Shown: positions 1 through 6,252 of the stretch, piece by piece | Layout of the letters: each line of letters begins with the position of its first letter | Numbering within the stretch: position 1 is the stretch's first letter | Source: CBINFS01 sp966250015 | GTDB lineage: Bacteria > Bacteroidota > Rhodothermia > Rhodothermales > DASSAV01 | NCBI GenBank assembly: GCA_966250015.1 | Contig: CBINFS010000074.1 | Location: 1 to 10,154 of the forward strand | Reading direction: 5' to 3' | DNA length: 10,154 nucleotides | Notes under the pieces: model-generated | Databases searched by the model: none | What the model was told of the DNA's origin: nothing | The model's input: the letters and a program-made list of their open reading frames with translations, nothing else | Program-made: the position numbers and the translations under genes

Positions 1-25
1 GCGGTTCCCTTGAACGAGCCAATGC

Positions 26-99
26 CTGGATCTCCGCCTTCGCGGAGATGACGTAACTGTTAAGCGCATCAAATATCACAAAACGGCCCGCCTTCAGTC
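26..99 (+). repeat. Dispersed repeat, family 1, copy A (plus orientation)
   Basis: The copy begins CTGGATCTCCGCCTTCGCGG and continues through GAGATGACGTAACTGTTAA to CCGCCTTCAGTC. Its first part is a near-palindrome (ATCTCCGC...GCGGAGAT). The whole 74-base unit, including the A/T-rich tail and the CCGCCTTCAGTC end, aligns with 8401-8476, so the conserved unit is longer than the hairpin core. Its expected inverted partner would lie left of the window edge. Confidence 0.8.
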
Positions 100-162
100 G
101 TCTCTATTCCAAAATCATCCGCTTTTCCCCGAAATCCCTCTACCAAGTACCCTGATGATCCT

Positions 163-174
163 GCCATTAATGGC
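163..174. promoter_or_regulatory. Perfect 12-bp palindrome, possible operator
   Basis: GCCATTAATGGC reads the same on both strands and lies about 190 bp before the lipoprotein start. It could be a dimeric repressor site or chance. No second copy was noticed elsewhere in the window. Confidence 0.2.
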
Positions 175-363
175 GGACGCCTTTGCCATTGCCCGCTTTT
201 CCGGGTTTTCTGCAAGATTGAGGGGGAGCCATCTCTTTAAAATGCACGCAGATCGAGGCCGAATACCCGCATGAACATGGGGAGACGGTTGCGATCCCCG
301 GAGCCACCGGGCATTGCATTGAAAATCGTCGACAGTCTCAAATCGGACTTAACGGAAAAGACT

Positions 364-825
364 ATGAAAGCTATCACGTCACTTTTGACCGCGACCTGGT
401 TGTTGCTGGTGGTGTTTCTTGCGGGTTGTGCGTCGTCGAGTAACACAGTCGCCATAAACGGTGCGAGCGAAAGCAGCCTCCAGATCATGACCTTCACGGA
501 GACCGGCAAGCCAGCCCTGAGCTTCAAAGCAGAGGGCATCATTCAGGATACCGGCCTTATCGAGGGTGACCTGCTTCCCAAGCAGTGCGAGAATGCCAAA
601 ATGGAATGGCAGGGCACCCGCGTCTTGAGAGGCGAGCAAGGAGAAATTCGGCTCACGATCAATGCCGTCGTCACCCCGATTCCGGAGGGTGACGGCGTGA
701 AAGCCGAAGGCACCGTCAGGATCCAGGAAGGCACCGGCGCTTACGCCGACCTCACAGGCAACGGCCGGTTCATGGCGCGTACGGATTCTGACGGCAACCC
801 GAGAGAGTGGTTCTTCATCAACTGA
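364..825 (+). CDS. Small lipoprotein of unknown function
   Basis: The product is 153 residues and probably anchored to the outer membrane. The ATG at 364 is preferred over the in-frame ATG at 271 because it gives a standard lipoprotein signal: MK, a hydrophobic stretch at residues 5-19 (SLLTATWLLLVVFLA) and the lipobox LAGC with the lipidated cysteine at residue 22. Ala at +2 does not suggest inner-membrane retention. The ribosome binding site is weak (only a purine stretch, CGGAAAAG). The mature part looks like a small beta-rich domain. It has a single further cysteine (75) and a C-terminal motif GTGAYADLTGNGRF (123-136). That motif resembles the G-x-G-x-Y/F-A-x-x-x-G-x-G pattern at the end of DUF3224/allene-oxide-cyclase-like secreted barrels. 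The family link is inferred from the motif only, and no enzymatic residues are recognised. The gene stands alone, with a hairpin-forming region directly downstream. Confidence 0.72.
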   Translation: MKAITSLLTATWLLLVVFLAGCASSSNTVAINGASESSLQIMTFTETGKPALSFKAEGIIQDTGLIEGDLLPKQCENAKMEWQGTRVLRGEQGEIRLTINAVVTPIPEGDGVKAEGTVRIQEGTGAYADLTGNGRFMARTDSDGNPREWFFIN

Positions 826-834
826 CACCGAAAT

Positions 835-869
835 CCCGACTAACCGGCTTCGACGCCGATGACGTCGGG
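835..869 (+). terminator. Hairpin just after the lipoprotein stop; weak terminator candidate
   Basis: CCCGAC (835-840) pairs with GTCGGG (864-869), and CGGC (845-848) pairs with GCCG (855-858) inside it, giving a stem with an internal loop 10 bases after the stop codon. No T-tract follows, so it may act as an RNA-stabilising 3' end rather than an intrinsic terminator. The stronger T-tract lies downstream at 1016-1021. Confidence 0.3.
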
Positions 870-878
870 TATCGTGAC

Positions 879-1021
879 ACACGGGAGCGTCTAGAGGAGA
901 GGCCTGGTAGTGCGCTGGAGTTTAGCGCCGGGTAGAATCGTCCGACAGGTTAATCAGTGGGGGCTGATCTGTCACGGTTCGCGTAGTTCTCCTCACACGA
1001 CGCTCCCGTGTTCGCTTTTTT
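879..1021 (+). ncRNA. Candidate structured small RNA of unknown class
   Basis: ACACGGGAGCGTC (879-891) is perfectly complementary to GACGCTCCCGTGT (999-1011). After a small internal loop the stem continues with AGGAGA (895-900) against TCTCCT (988-993). Inside this closing stem two hairpins can form. The first has GCGCT (912-916) against AGCGC (924-928), extended by CCTG/CGGG. The second has GACAG (944-948) against CTGTC (969-973), extended by ATCAG (953-957) against CTGAT (964-968). Together they make a three-way junction. A run of six T (1016-1021) follows the closing stem by four bases, as expected for a transcript ending on the plus strand. The minus strand shows no matching T-tract. I compared it from memory with SRP RNA, tmRNA, RNase P, common riboswitches and hammerhead cores and saw no hallmark. 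A remote 6S-like fold is possible. It could also be an elaborate terminator for the lipoprotein gene. Confidence 0.5.
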
Positions 1022-1160
1022 AAGCCTGGTGAATCGACGGCTCACGCGAGGGCGCGAGTGTTTGAAAGTCTATCCACCGATTTTCCACATATGATTTTTC
1101 GACTCGATGTTAACCGTAGGCGGGACGCTTATCGCTGACATAGACGTTTCTCAATACTTT

Positions 1161-1185
1161 ATCTCCGCGAAGGCGGAAATCCAGG
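1161..1185 (-). repeat. Dispersed repeat, family 1, copy B (minus orientation)
   Basis: ATCTCCGCGAAGGCGGAAAT followed by CCAGG is the reverse complement of the core of copy A with one difference in the second arm. It is the left half of an inverted pair with copy C. Confidence 0.75.
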
Positions 1186-1230
1186 CGGCGATTGCCTATG
1201 GCACTGACTTATAGGTGAGCCGCACGGTTG

Positions 1231-1295
1231 CATGGATTCACTTCGTCAGTCGCTACGCTCTTGTCGGCTCGGGAGCCGGAATGACGTTCTTTTGA
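1231..1295 (+). repeat. Dispersed repeat, family 1, copy C (plus orientation, expanded core)
   Basis: The copy starts with TGGATTC and ends with GGAATGACGTTCTTTT, as in the other plus-oriented copies, but the middle is longer: a TTCGTCAGTCGCTACGC segment sits before CGGCTCGGGAGCCGG. The CTCGGGAGCCGG part matches the core of 8401-8476 closely. It is the right half of the pair with copy B. Confidence 0.65.
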
Positions 1296-1375
1296 AGTAT
1301 GGGCTGTTCGATTCCACAATGCCGGACCCATCCGAAGGCAGGACATTCTATACTACCTTAATACTTAAAAAACAG

Positions 1376-1402
1376 GTCATTCAGGACTTGATCCGGAATC
1401 CA
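1376..1402 (-). repeat. Dispersed repeat, family 1, copy D (minus orientation)
   Basis: GTCATTCAGGACTTGATCCG followed by GAATCCA has the same ends as the other minus-oriented copies (GTCAT...ATCCA) with a different core. The core is itself a hairpin, GGA-CTTGA-TCC. A degraded plus-oriented partner, TGGATCTCCGAGAAGGCGGG, sits at 1451-1470. Confidence 0.65.
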
Positions 1403-1450
1403 TACAACGGTAAAACAAAGCATAACCGTATAGTCTGACGGAACCACATG

Positions 1451-1470
1451 TGGATCTCCGAGAAGGCGGG
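1451..1470 (+). repeat. Dispersed repeat, family 1, degraded copy
   Basis: TGGATCTCCGAGAAGGCGGG matches the first half of the plus-oriented unit, but the second arm is lost. Its position and orientation fit as the right partner of copy D. Confidence 0.45.
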
Positions 1471-1512
1471 TTGCCGTTTTCCTTAATGTTTTTAGTCCCG
1501 ATAGACGTCGGC

Positions 1513-4500
1513 TCACTCCTGAGCCGGGCTAGCGGGCTCGCCGGCAAACCCCGAGGGAGAAACGCCGTAGGCCTGTTTGAAGAGGCGGGAGAAATAGTCG
1601 GGGTCCTGGAAACCCACCCGGTACGCGATCTCTGAGACGTTTCCCGCACGCTGCTCGAGGAGCTGCGCCGCCCGTTCGAGGCGCATCATCCGAATGTAGC
1701 CGCCGGGCGTCAGCCCCGTCAGCTCCTTGATCCTTCGGTGAAAGTGTCGCCGGCTCAGTCCCATCTCGTCTGCAAGCTGGTCGATGACAAATCCACTATC
1801 CCCCAGCCGCTGCTCAACGACGGTGCGCACCTGTTCGAGGAAGGCGGCCTCTTCGCTCGGGACCGAGACGCCGGTCGGCCGGATAACCAACTCCCCGCTG
1901 AACCGTTGCCGGAGCGTACGCCTCAGCTCGATCAGGTTCTCCACCCGCACGAGCAGCTCCTCCATCGAGAACGGCTTCGTCAGGTAATCGTCGGCGCCAG
2001 TCGTGAGTCCTTCGAGCCGGCTCTCTTCGTCGGCCCTCGCCGTGAGCAGGATCACCGGCACGTGCGCGAGCCTGTCGTCCTGCTTGATCGCGCGGCAGAG
2101 CGCGATGCCGTCCATTCCGGGCATCATGACGTCCGCAATGACCAGGTCCGGCAGCTCCTGGTGAGCGGCCTCGAGGCCCTCCACCCCGTCGGCGGCTTCG
2201 GCTACGCGGTAGGTCCGGGCGAGGTGCTTCCGGATGTACGCCCTCAGCTCTGCATGGTCCTCAACGACGAGCACGAGCGGCGCCCCGGCGGGCCCGGGCT
2301 CCTTCGCTTCGCCGTCATCAACGGGTTCCACGTATGCCGAGACCGGCCTGCGTGCGATTGGGTGGGCTTCCGCTTCCATCACGCTGTCCGGCGGCAGGTG
2401 CGCGCTGCCCAACGGCAGGCGCACGGTGAATATCGCGCCGAAGCCGGGCTGGCTCTCGACGTCGATCGTGCCGCCGTGCAGCTCGACGAGCTCTTTCGCA
2501 AGCGCAAGCCCGATACCGGCGCCGCCATGTTTCCTCGTCAGCGTGGAGTCGGCCTGATAGAATCGGTCGAAAATGTGCGTCAGCTCTTCGGGCGTCATTC
2601 CCTGGCCGGTGTCGCGCACCTCGACGAGCGCGTGCGAGCCGTCTTCAACCAGGAGGCGGACACGAATACGGCCTCCCTCCGGTGTAAACTTGAAGGCGTT
2701 CGCGAGCAGGTTCGAGAAGATTTTCTCCACCTTATCCGGATCGGCGTATACCTCGCACTCGTCCGCTTCGGCTACGAATTGCAATGCGATTCGCTCGGCT
2801 TCTGCACGCGCGGCGAACGATTCGACCATCTCGCGCATGAACGTGATCAGGTCGAGTGGGCCGGCGCGCAGCTTCATCGACCCGGATTCGAGCCTGGCCA
2901 GGTCGAGCAGCTGGTCGATCAGCTCGAGCAGACGGTGCGCGTTGCGCTGCATGATCGGCAGGTTGTGCCGGAGGCGATCGAAGCCTTCCTCACTGTGCAG
3001 GGCATCCTCTACGGGACCGAGCAGCAGGGTGAGCGGCGTGCGAAACTCGTGCGAGATGTTGGCAAAAAACCGGCTCCGGATCTCCGTGAGTCTGACGAGC
3101 TTCCGGTTCTGCACTTCGAGCTGGACGTTCAGGCGTTCGATCTCTCGCGCCTGCTGGAGCTCCCGTTCGCGCGCTTTCTCCTGCTCCGCCCGGATGACCC
3201 GGCGGCGGTAGGCCAGACCCGCCCCCAGGACCGAACCGACCATCAATAGACCGTAGAGGCTGTACGCCCACCAGGTGCGCCACCACGGCGGCAGGATCGT
3301 GATGGTGATGGCCGCACCTTCAGCCGCCCAACCCTCACCCGGCCGGGCGGCGCGGACGCGGAAAACGTATTGCCCCGGCGCAAGCCGTGAGTAGCGCGCG
3401 CTCCGCTGGTTGCGCGCTTCCACCCAACCCTGATCGTAACGCTCGAGGATGTACTGGTACTGGAACGGCGCCCTGCTCCGGTAATCCAGCGCCGCCCATT
3501 CGATCGTGAAGTCGTTCAGCTCGTGCGACAACTCCACCTTTTTTGTGCGGTGGATCGACTCCTTAAGCGGGGCGTCCGGACCGGGCTCGACCGGGTCGTT
3601 GTAGACGCGAAAACCCGTGAAGACCACTTCGGGCGGGGCCAGCTCGCCAAACGATGCCGCGTCGAACGCGACGAATCCTCCCCTGCCCCCAAAGTAGAGT
3701 GTGCCGTCGGTTCGGGATGCGATGCCCGTCAAAAATGCGATGTCGGGAAGGCCGTCGGCCGACGTGAACACACGGAAGCTCCGGGTAGAAGGATCGAAAC
3801 GGGCTATCTGACCAAGGCGTGGAGCATGGAGCGTGCCGTCGAGAATCCCCACCCAGAACCGCCCTTCTCGATCTTCCACGATGGCGGTAACGCTCCCCTG
3901 GGGCAATCCCGGGCCGAGGTGAGTGCTGGTCCCGTCGTCCGGATCGAAGAGATAGACGCCTCCATTGTACGTGCCCAGCGCGAGCTCACCTGACCGGCTC
4001 TCGTAAAGGAACGTTACCAGCGACGCGATATGGTACTGCGAGAACGTCCCGCTCTCCGGGTTAAAACGGTTGAGGCCGCGAGCAGTGCCCACCCACAGTC
4101 TGTTGTTGCGGTCGACGATGAGCGACGTTACGACGTTGCTGCTAAGGCTCTGCGGGTCGCCCGGCTCCTGGCAATAAACCCGGAACGCGCCGGATTCGCG
4201 GTCAATGTGAGCCAGACCTTTCCCGTAAAAGCCCACCCAGATGTTGCCGTCAAGGCCTTCCTGTATGGCGGTAACCGCACCCTCGAAACCAAATCTCGAC
4301 TCGACCGGTGCGCGCGGGCAGACCCGGTCGTCTGCCCCGGCTCGATAGTGTCTGAAACGTCCGGTCTGTCGGTCGAAACGGCTCACGGTCCCGTCGCGCG
4401 CACCGATCCAGAGCACGCCGCTACGGTCGTAGTAGAGCGTCAAGAGGCTGTCCGAGCTCAGGGAGCTCATACCGTTCGCCCCGGCACGGCGGCGACTGAC

Positions 4501-5832
4501 GGTGTTCGTTTGCGGATCGAAGCGGATGAGGCCTTCGCCCAGGGTGGCGATCCAGACCACGCCGTCGTCGCTCGTTTCCAGTCCCATCACCCGTGCGCCG
4601 CCGGGACCTTCGATCGTGTTGTCCCCACCGAGGTAGTGTCTGAACTGCTCGGACCGCTCGGTCACACGGTGTACGCCGCCGTAGAAGTTGCCTATCCAGC
4701 GTGTGCCGTCGCGGGTTTCGAGGGTGGTCCAGACGAGCGTGTTAGCCAGGGCGTTCGGATCGTCCGGACCGGAGTTGTGGTGCCGTACGCCGCGTGCCGG
4801 GTGATATCGGAACAGACCGTACCGAACGTTGCCGATCCAGAGAACGCCAGAGGCGTCTTCGTCAATGAAGCTGATGGTCCCGCAATCGGTGGCGCCACAG
4901 GCTTCGGGCAACGTGTTTTGCTCGAATCGGCTCAGGCGGTCGGGTCTCGACGGGTCGAGGTAGAAACGCTCGAAAGTGCCGCGTTCACGGTCCATCCGGT
5001 TCAAGACGCCGCCGAGCGTGCCGACCCAAAAGTTTCCGCGCGAATCTTCGAACAGGGTTTCCACCTTGTTGTCGGCCAGCGACGTCGGGTCGTTCGGGTC
5101 GTGGAGGTAGCGGATGAAGGTGCCGGTCTGGCGGTCGAACCGGTTGAGCCCGCCGGCTTCGGGGGGCGACTCGGCCCCAAAAGCACTGCCGGTGCCGACC
5201 CAGAGCGTGCCGTTGCGGTCCTCAAAGAGGGTCCGGACCTGGTTGTTGCTCAGGCTTGTCGGATCGTTCGGGTCGTGGCGGTAATGTGTAAAGGTGCCGG
5301 TTTCACGGTCGAACCGATCGAGCCCGCCGTGTGTCCCCACCCAGAGGTTCCCGAGGTGGTCCTCCAGAATGACGGTCACCGAGTCCTGGATCAGGCTCGT
5401 CGGGTCATCGGGGTCGTGCCTGTACGACGTGAAGCGCTCGGTGGTCTGGTCGAATCGGTTGAGGCCGCCGCCGAGGGTGCCCACCCAGAGCACGCCCTGG
5501 CTGTCGACGTAAAGGTATTCGGCCCACGAGCTGGAGATCGAGGTTGGATCGAGCGGATCGTGTTGGAAAACGTGGAACGAAAAGCCGTCGAAGCGGGCGA
5601 GACCTTCGTGCGTGCCGAACCAGACGAACCCGACGGAGTCCTGCACGATCGAAACGACGGTGTTATTCGGAAGCCCGTTTTCGGTGGTGAAGCGATCGAC
5701 GACGAGGTCGGCGAACGCGGTGGACGACACGGGCCTCTCTCCCACCGGCACGGGCTGAGCACCCGCATCAGGCGTACCCGACGACGCGAGGATTAAAAGA
5801 CCGAGAGAAAGGATATAAGGTATCGTCCGCAT
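1513..5832 (-). CDS. Hybrid two-component system sensor kinase/response regulator (HTCS) with AraC-type HTH
   Basis: This single 1439-residue protein senses a signal outside the inner membrane and binds DNA with its other end. Domains in order: signal peptide (1-25, cut near AGA|Q); Reg_prop propeller repeats about 40-730, with many LWVGT and GGLNRFDRxTGTF blade motifs; Y_Y_Y domain about 760-848; one membrane helix about 855-875; coiled coil about 876-915; HisKA with H928 in ISHEFRTPLT; HATPase with N1045, DTGQGM (1074-1079) and GGAGIGLALAK (1103-1113); receiver with E1191/D1192, phospho-acceptor D1234, T1264 and K1286; AraC/HTH_18 about 1330-1430 with two helix-turn-helix segments. All key catalytic residues are present, so the relay should be active. 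The ATG at 5830-5832 gives the signal peptide directly, although no strong Shine-Dalgarno precedes it. In Bacteroidota such proteins usually sit beside polysaccharide-utilisation genes. Here the divergent neighbour is a multicopper oxidase. The ligand is unknown. Confidence 0.96.
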   Translation of the reverse strand: MRTIPYILSLGLLILASSGTPDAGAQPVPVGERPVSSTAFADLVVDRFTTENGLPNNTVVSIVQDSVGFVWFGTHEGLARFDGFSFHVFQHDPLDPTSISSSWAEYLYVDSQGVLWVGTLGGGLNRFDQTTERFTSYRHDPDDPTSLIQDSVTVILEDHLGNLWVGTHGGLDRFDRETGTFTHYRHDPNDPTSLSNNQVRTLFEDRNGTLWVGTGSAFGAESPPEAGGLNRFDRQTGTFIRYLHDPNDPTSLADNKVETLFEDSRGNFWVGTLGGVLNRMDRERGTFERFYLDPSRPDRLSRFEQNTLPEACGATDCGTISFIDEDASGVLWIGNVRYGLFRYHPARGVRHHNSGPDDPNALANTLVWTTLETRDGTRWIGNFYGGVHRVTERSEQFRHYLGGDNTIEGPGGARVMGLETSDDGVVWIATLGEGLIRFDPQTNTVSRRRAGANGMSSLSSDSLLTLYYDRSGVLWIGARDGTVSRFDRQTGRFRHYRAGADDRVCPRAPVESRFGFEGAVTAIQEGLDGNIWVGFYGKGLAHIDRESGAFRVYCQEPGDPQSLSSNVVTSLIVDRNNRLWVGTARGLNRFNPESGTFSQYHIASLVTFLYESRSGELALGTYNGGVYLFDPDDGTSTHLGPGLPQGSVTAIVEDREGRFWVGILDGTLHAPRLGQIARFDPSTRSFRVFTSADGLPDIAFLTGIASRTDGTLYFGGRGGFVAFDAASFGELAPPEVVFTGFRVYNDPVEPGPDAPLKESIHRTKKVELSHELNDFTIEWAALDYRSRAPFQYQYILERYDQGWVEARNQRSARYSRLAPGQYVFRVRAARPGEGWAAEGAAITITILPPWWRTWWAYSLYGLLMVGSVLGAGLAYRRRVIRAEQEKARERELQQAREIERLNVQLEVQNRKLVRLTEIRSRFFANISHEFRTPLTLLLGPVEDALHSEEGFDRLRHNLPIMQRNAHRLLELIDQLLDLARLESGSMKLRAGPLDLITFMREMVESFAARAEAERIALQFVAEADECEVYADPDKVEKIFSNLLANAFKFTPEGGRIRVRLLVEDGSHALVEVRDTGQGMTPEELTHIFDRFYQADSTLTRKHGGAGIGLALAKELVELHGGTIDVESQPGFGAIFTVRLPLGSAHLPPDSVMEAEAHPIARRPVSAYVEPVDDGEAKEPGPAGAPLVLVVEDHAELRAYIRKHLARTYRVAEAADGVEGLEAAHQELPDLVIADVMMPGMDGIALCRAIKQDDRLAHVPVILLTARADEESRLEGLTTGADDYLTKPFSMEELLVRVENLIELRRTLRQRFSGELVIRPTGVSVPSEEAAFLEQVRTVVEQRLGDSGFVIDQLADEMGLSRRHFHRRIKELTGLTPGGYIRMMRLERAAQLLEQRAGNVSEIAYRVGFQDPDYFSRLFKQAYGVSPSGFAGEPASPAQE
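5075..5590 (-). repeat. Tandem blade repeats inside the HTCS sensor domain
   Basis: Four consecutive blades share a protein unit of about 48-62 residues containing HDPxDPTSL, then LFEDxxGxLWVGT, then GGLNRFDRxTGTF (residues about 90-290). The similarity is visible in DNA as well: GTCGGGTCGTTCGGGTCGTG and close variants recur near 5085, 5260 and 5400, and CGGTCGAACCGGTTGAGCCC-type segments recur at matching offsets. One blade carries an extra loop, GSAFGAESPPEA (residues 215-226). This suggests recent blade duplication in the sensor. Confidence 0.75.
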
Positions 5833-5840
5833 GTTTCTGG

Positions 5841-5867
5841 AGCGATTGCTTGCTGTATGCGATCGCT
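5841..5867. promoter_or_regulatory. Possible operator in front of the HTCS gene
   Basis: AGCGATTGC (5841-5849) and GCGATCGCT (5859-5867) form an imperfect inverted repeat with a 9-base spacer. GCGATTGCT (5842) and GCGATCGCT (5859) also form a direct repeat 17 bp apart. The element ends 8 bp upstream of the HTCS ATG. AraC-type regulators often bind direct repeats, so autoregulation is possible but unproven. Confidence 0.3.
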
Positions 5868-6242
5868 AAGGGTAAACATAAGCTATCACATACCTATCTG
5901 GCACGCATTGATATGGTATAAATTCCTTCTCACATTCACCAGAGCGCTTCCTGTTGCGCCTCGAGGACTTTTTCGCCGGTGGATTAACCTTGCCGGGGGT
6001 TTTCGTCGTATTCTATGGTAGGCGCCTTCGGTGCGGGAGTCGGAACGGGTGAAGCCGGGTTGTTGCGGGAGAAGTCGGCGAAGGGCCAAATGAAGGTGAC
6101 ATCGAGCCGCTTTCTGGCACGTCAGGGTTATCGTCTCTCAGGCAGTCTGCCCTTCTTTCCATCTGGTTCCTCTTTCGAAGGGGTCGCACGAAGCACACGT
6201 TCCCTCTTTACCGGGACGAGGCAGCGAGTAACGCAAACCATT

Positions 6243-6247
6243 GGAGG
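6243..6247 (+). promoter_or_regulatory. Shine-Dalgarno site that fixes the oxidase start
   Basis: GGAGG lies five bases before the ATG at 6253 and overlaps the alternative TTG codon at 6241, which therefore is unlikely to be used. Confidence 0.8.
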
Positions 6248-6252
6248 ACCCC

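Larger units (their letters stand above)
1..363. other. Non-coding region upstream of the lipoprotein gene
   Basis: No supported gene is seen here. The stretch holds one dispersed-repeat copy (26-99) and a perfect 12-bp palindrome, GCCATTAATGGC, at 163-174. A short CCCG/CGGG stem at 192-205 is followed by four T, which is too weak to call a terminator. The open frame of the lipoprotein extends back to an ATG at 271, but that extension would place about 31 charged residues before the signal peptide, so 271-363 is read as leader. No clear promoter could be picked out by eye. Confidence 0.6.
826..1512. other. Gene-free region with structured RNA candidate and dispersed repeats
   Basis: This 687-bp spacer separates the lipoprotein gene from the end of the hybrid sensor gene, and the two genes converge on it. 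It contains a possible hairpin at 835-869, the structured RNA candidate (879-1021), an unremarkable stretch at 1022-1160, and paired family 1 repeats between 1161 and 1470. Short open frames across the repeats look spurious. No clear intrinsic terminator follows the minus-strand stop at 1513. Confidence 0.65.
5833..6252. other. Divergent intergenic region between HTCS and multicopper oxidase
   Basis: These 420 bp must contain the promoters for both flanking genes. The inverted/direct repeat at 5841-5867 lies next to the HTCS start. On the minus strand, TATGTTTA (reverse complement of about 5873-5880) is one base off the Bacteroidota -7 consensus TAnnTTTG, but no matching TTTG -33 element was seen. 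On the plus strand, TATAAA (5917-5922) is -10-like with no good -35. The remaining 300 bp before the oxidase show no convincing gene in any frame. They leave a long leader if transcription starts near 5930. Confidence 0.5.

Noticed and set aside
271..363. Longer N-terminus for the lipoprotein from ATG 271
   Set aside because: It would bury the signal peptide and lipobox behind about 31 mostly polar residues, which would prevent normal lipoprotein export.
879..1011. MITE-like mobile element with 13-bp terminal inverted repeats
   Set aside because: No target-site duplication flanks the ends, no second copy was seen, and the internal hairpins and T-tract fit an RNA better.
1070..1095. DnaA-box-like sequences (TTTTCCACA, CTATCCACC) suggesting an origin
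   Set aside because: Only two imperfect matches, no cluster, and no dnaA, dnaN or other replication gene in view.
1232..1438. 68-residue open frame starting MDSLRQSLRSCRLGSRNDV
   Set aside because: It begins and ends inside family 1 repeats. Such translated repeats are common spurious protein calls.
1738..3249. 503-residue open frame on the plus strand
   Set aside because: It lies fully antisense to the kinase, receiver and HTH part of the HTCS gene, whose motifs are all intact. Its protein is rich in Arg/Val/Glu with no domain signs, as expected from a GC-rich shadow frame.
4030..5796. 588-residue open frame on the plus strand
   Set aside because: It is antisense to the HTCS propellers. 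Its apparent internal repeats are simply the blade repeats read on the other strand.
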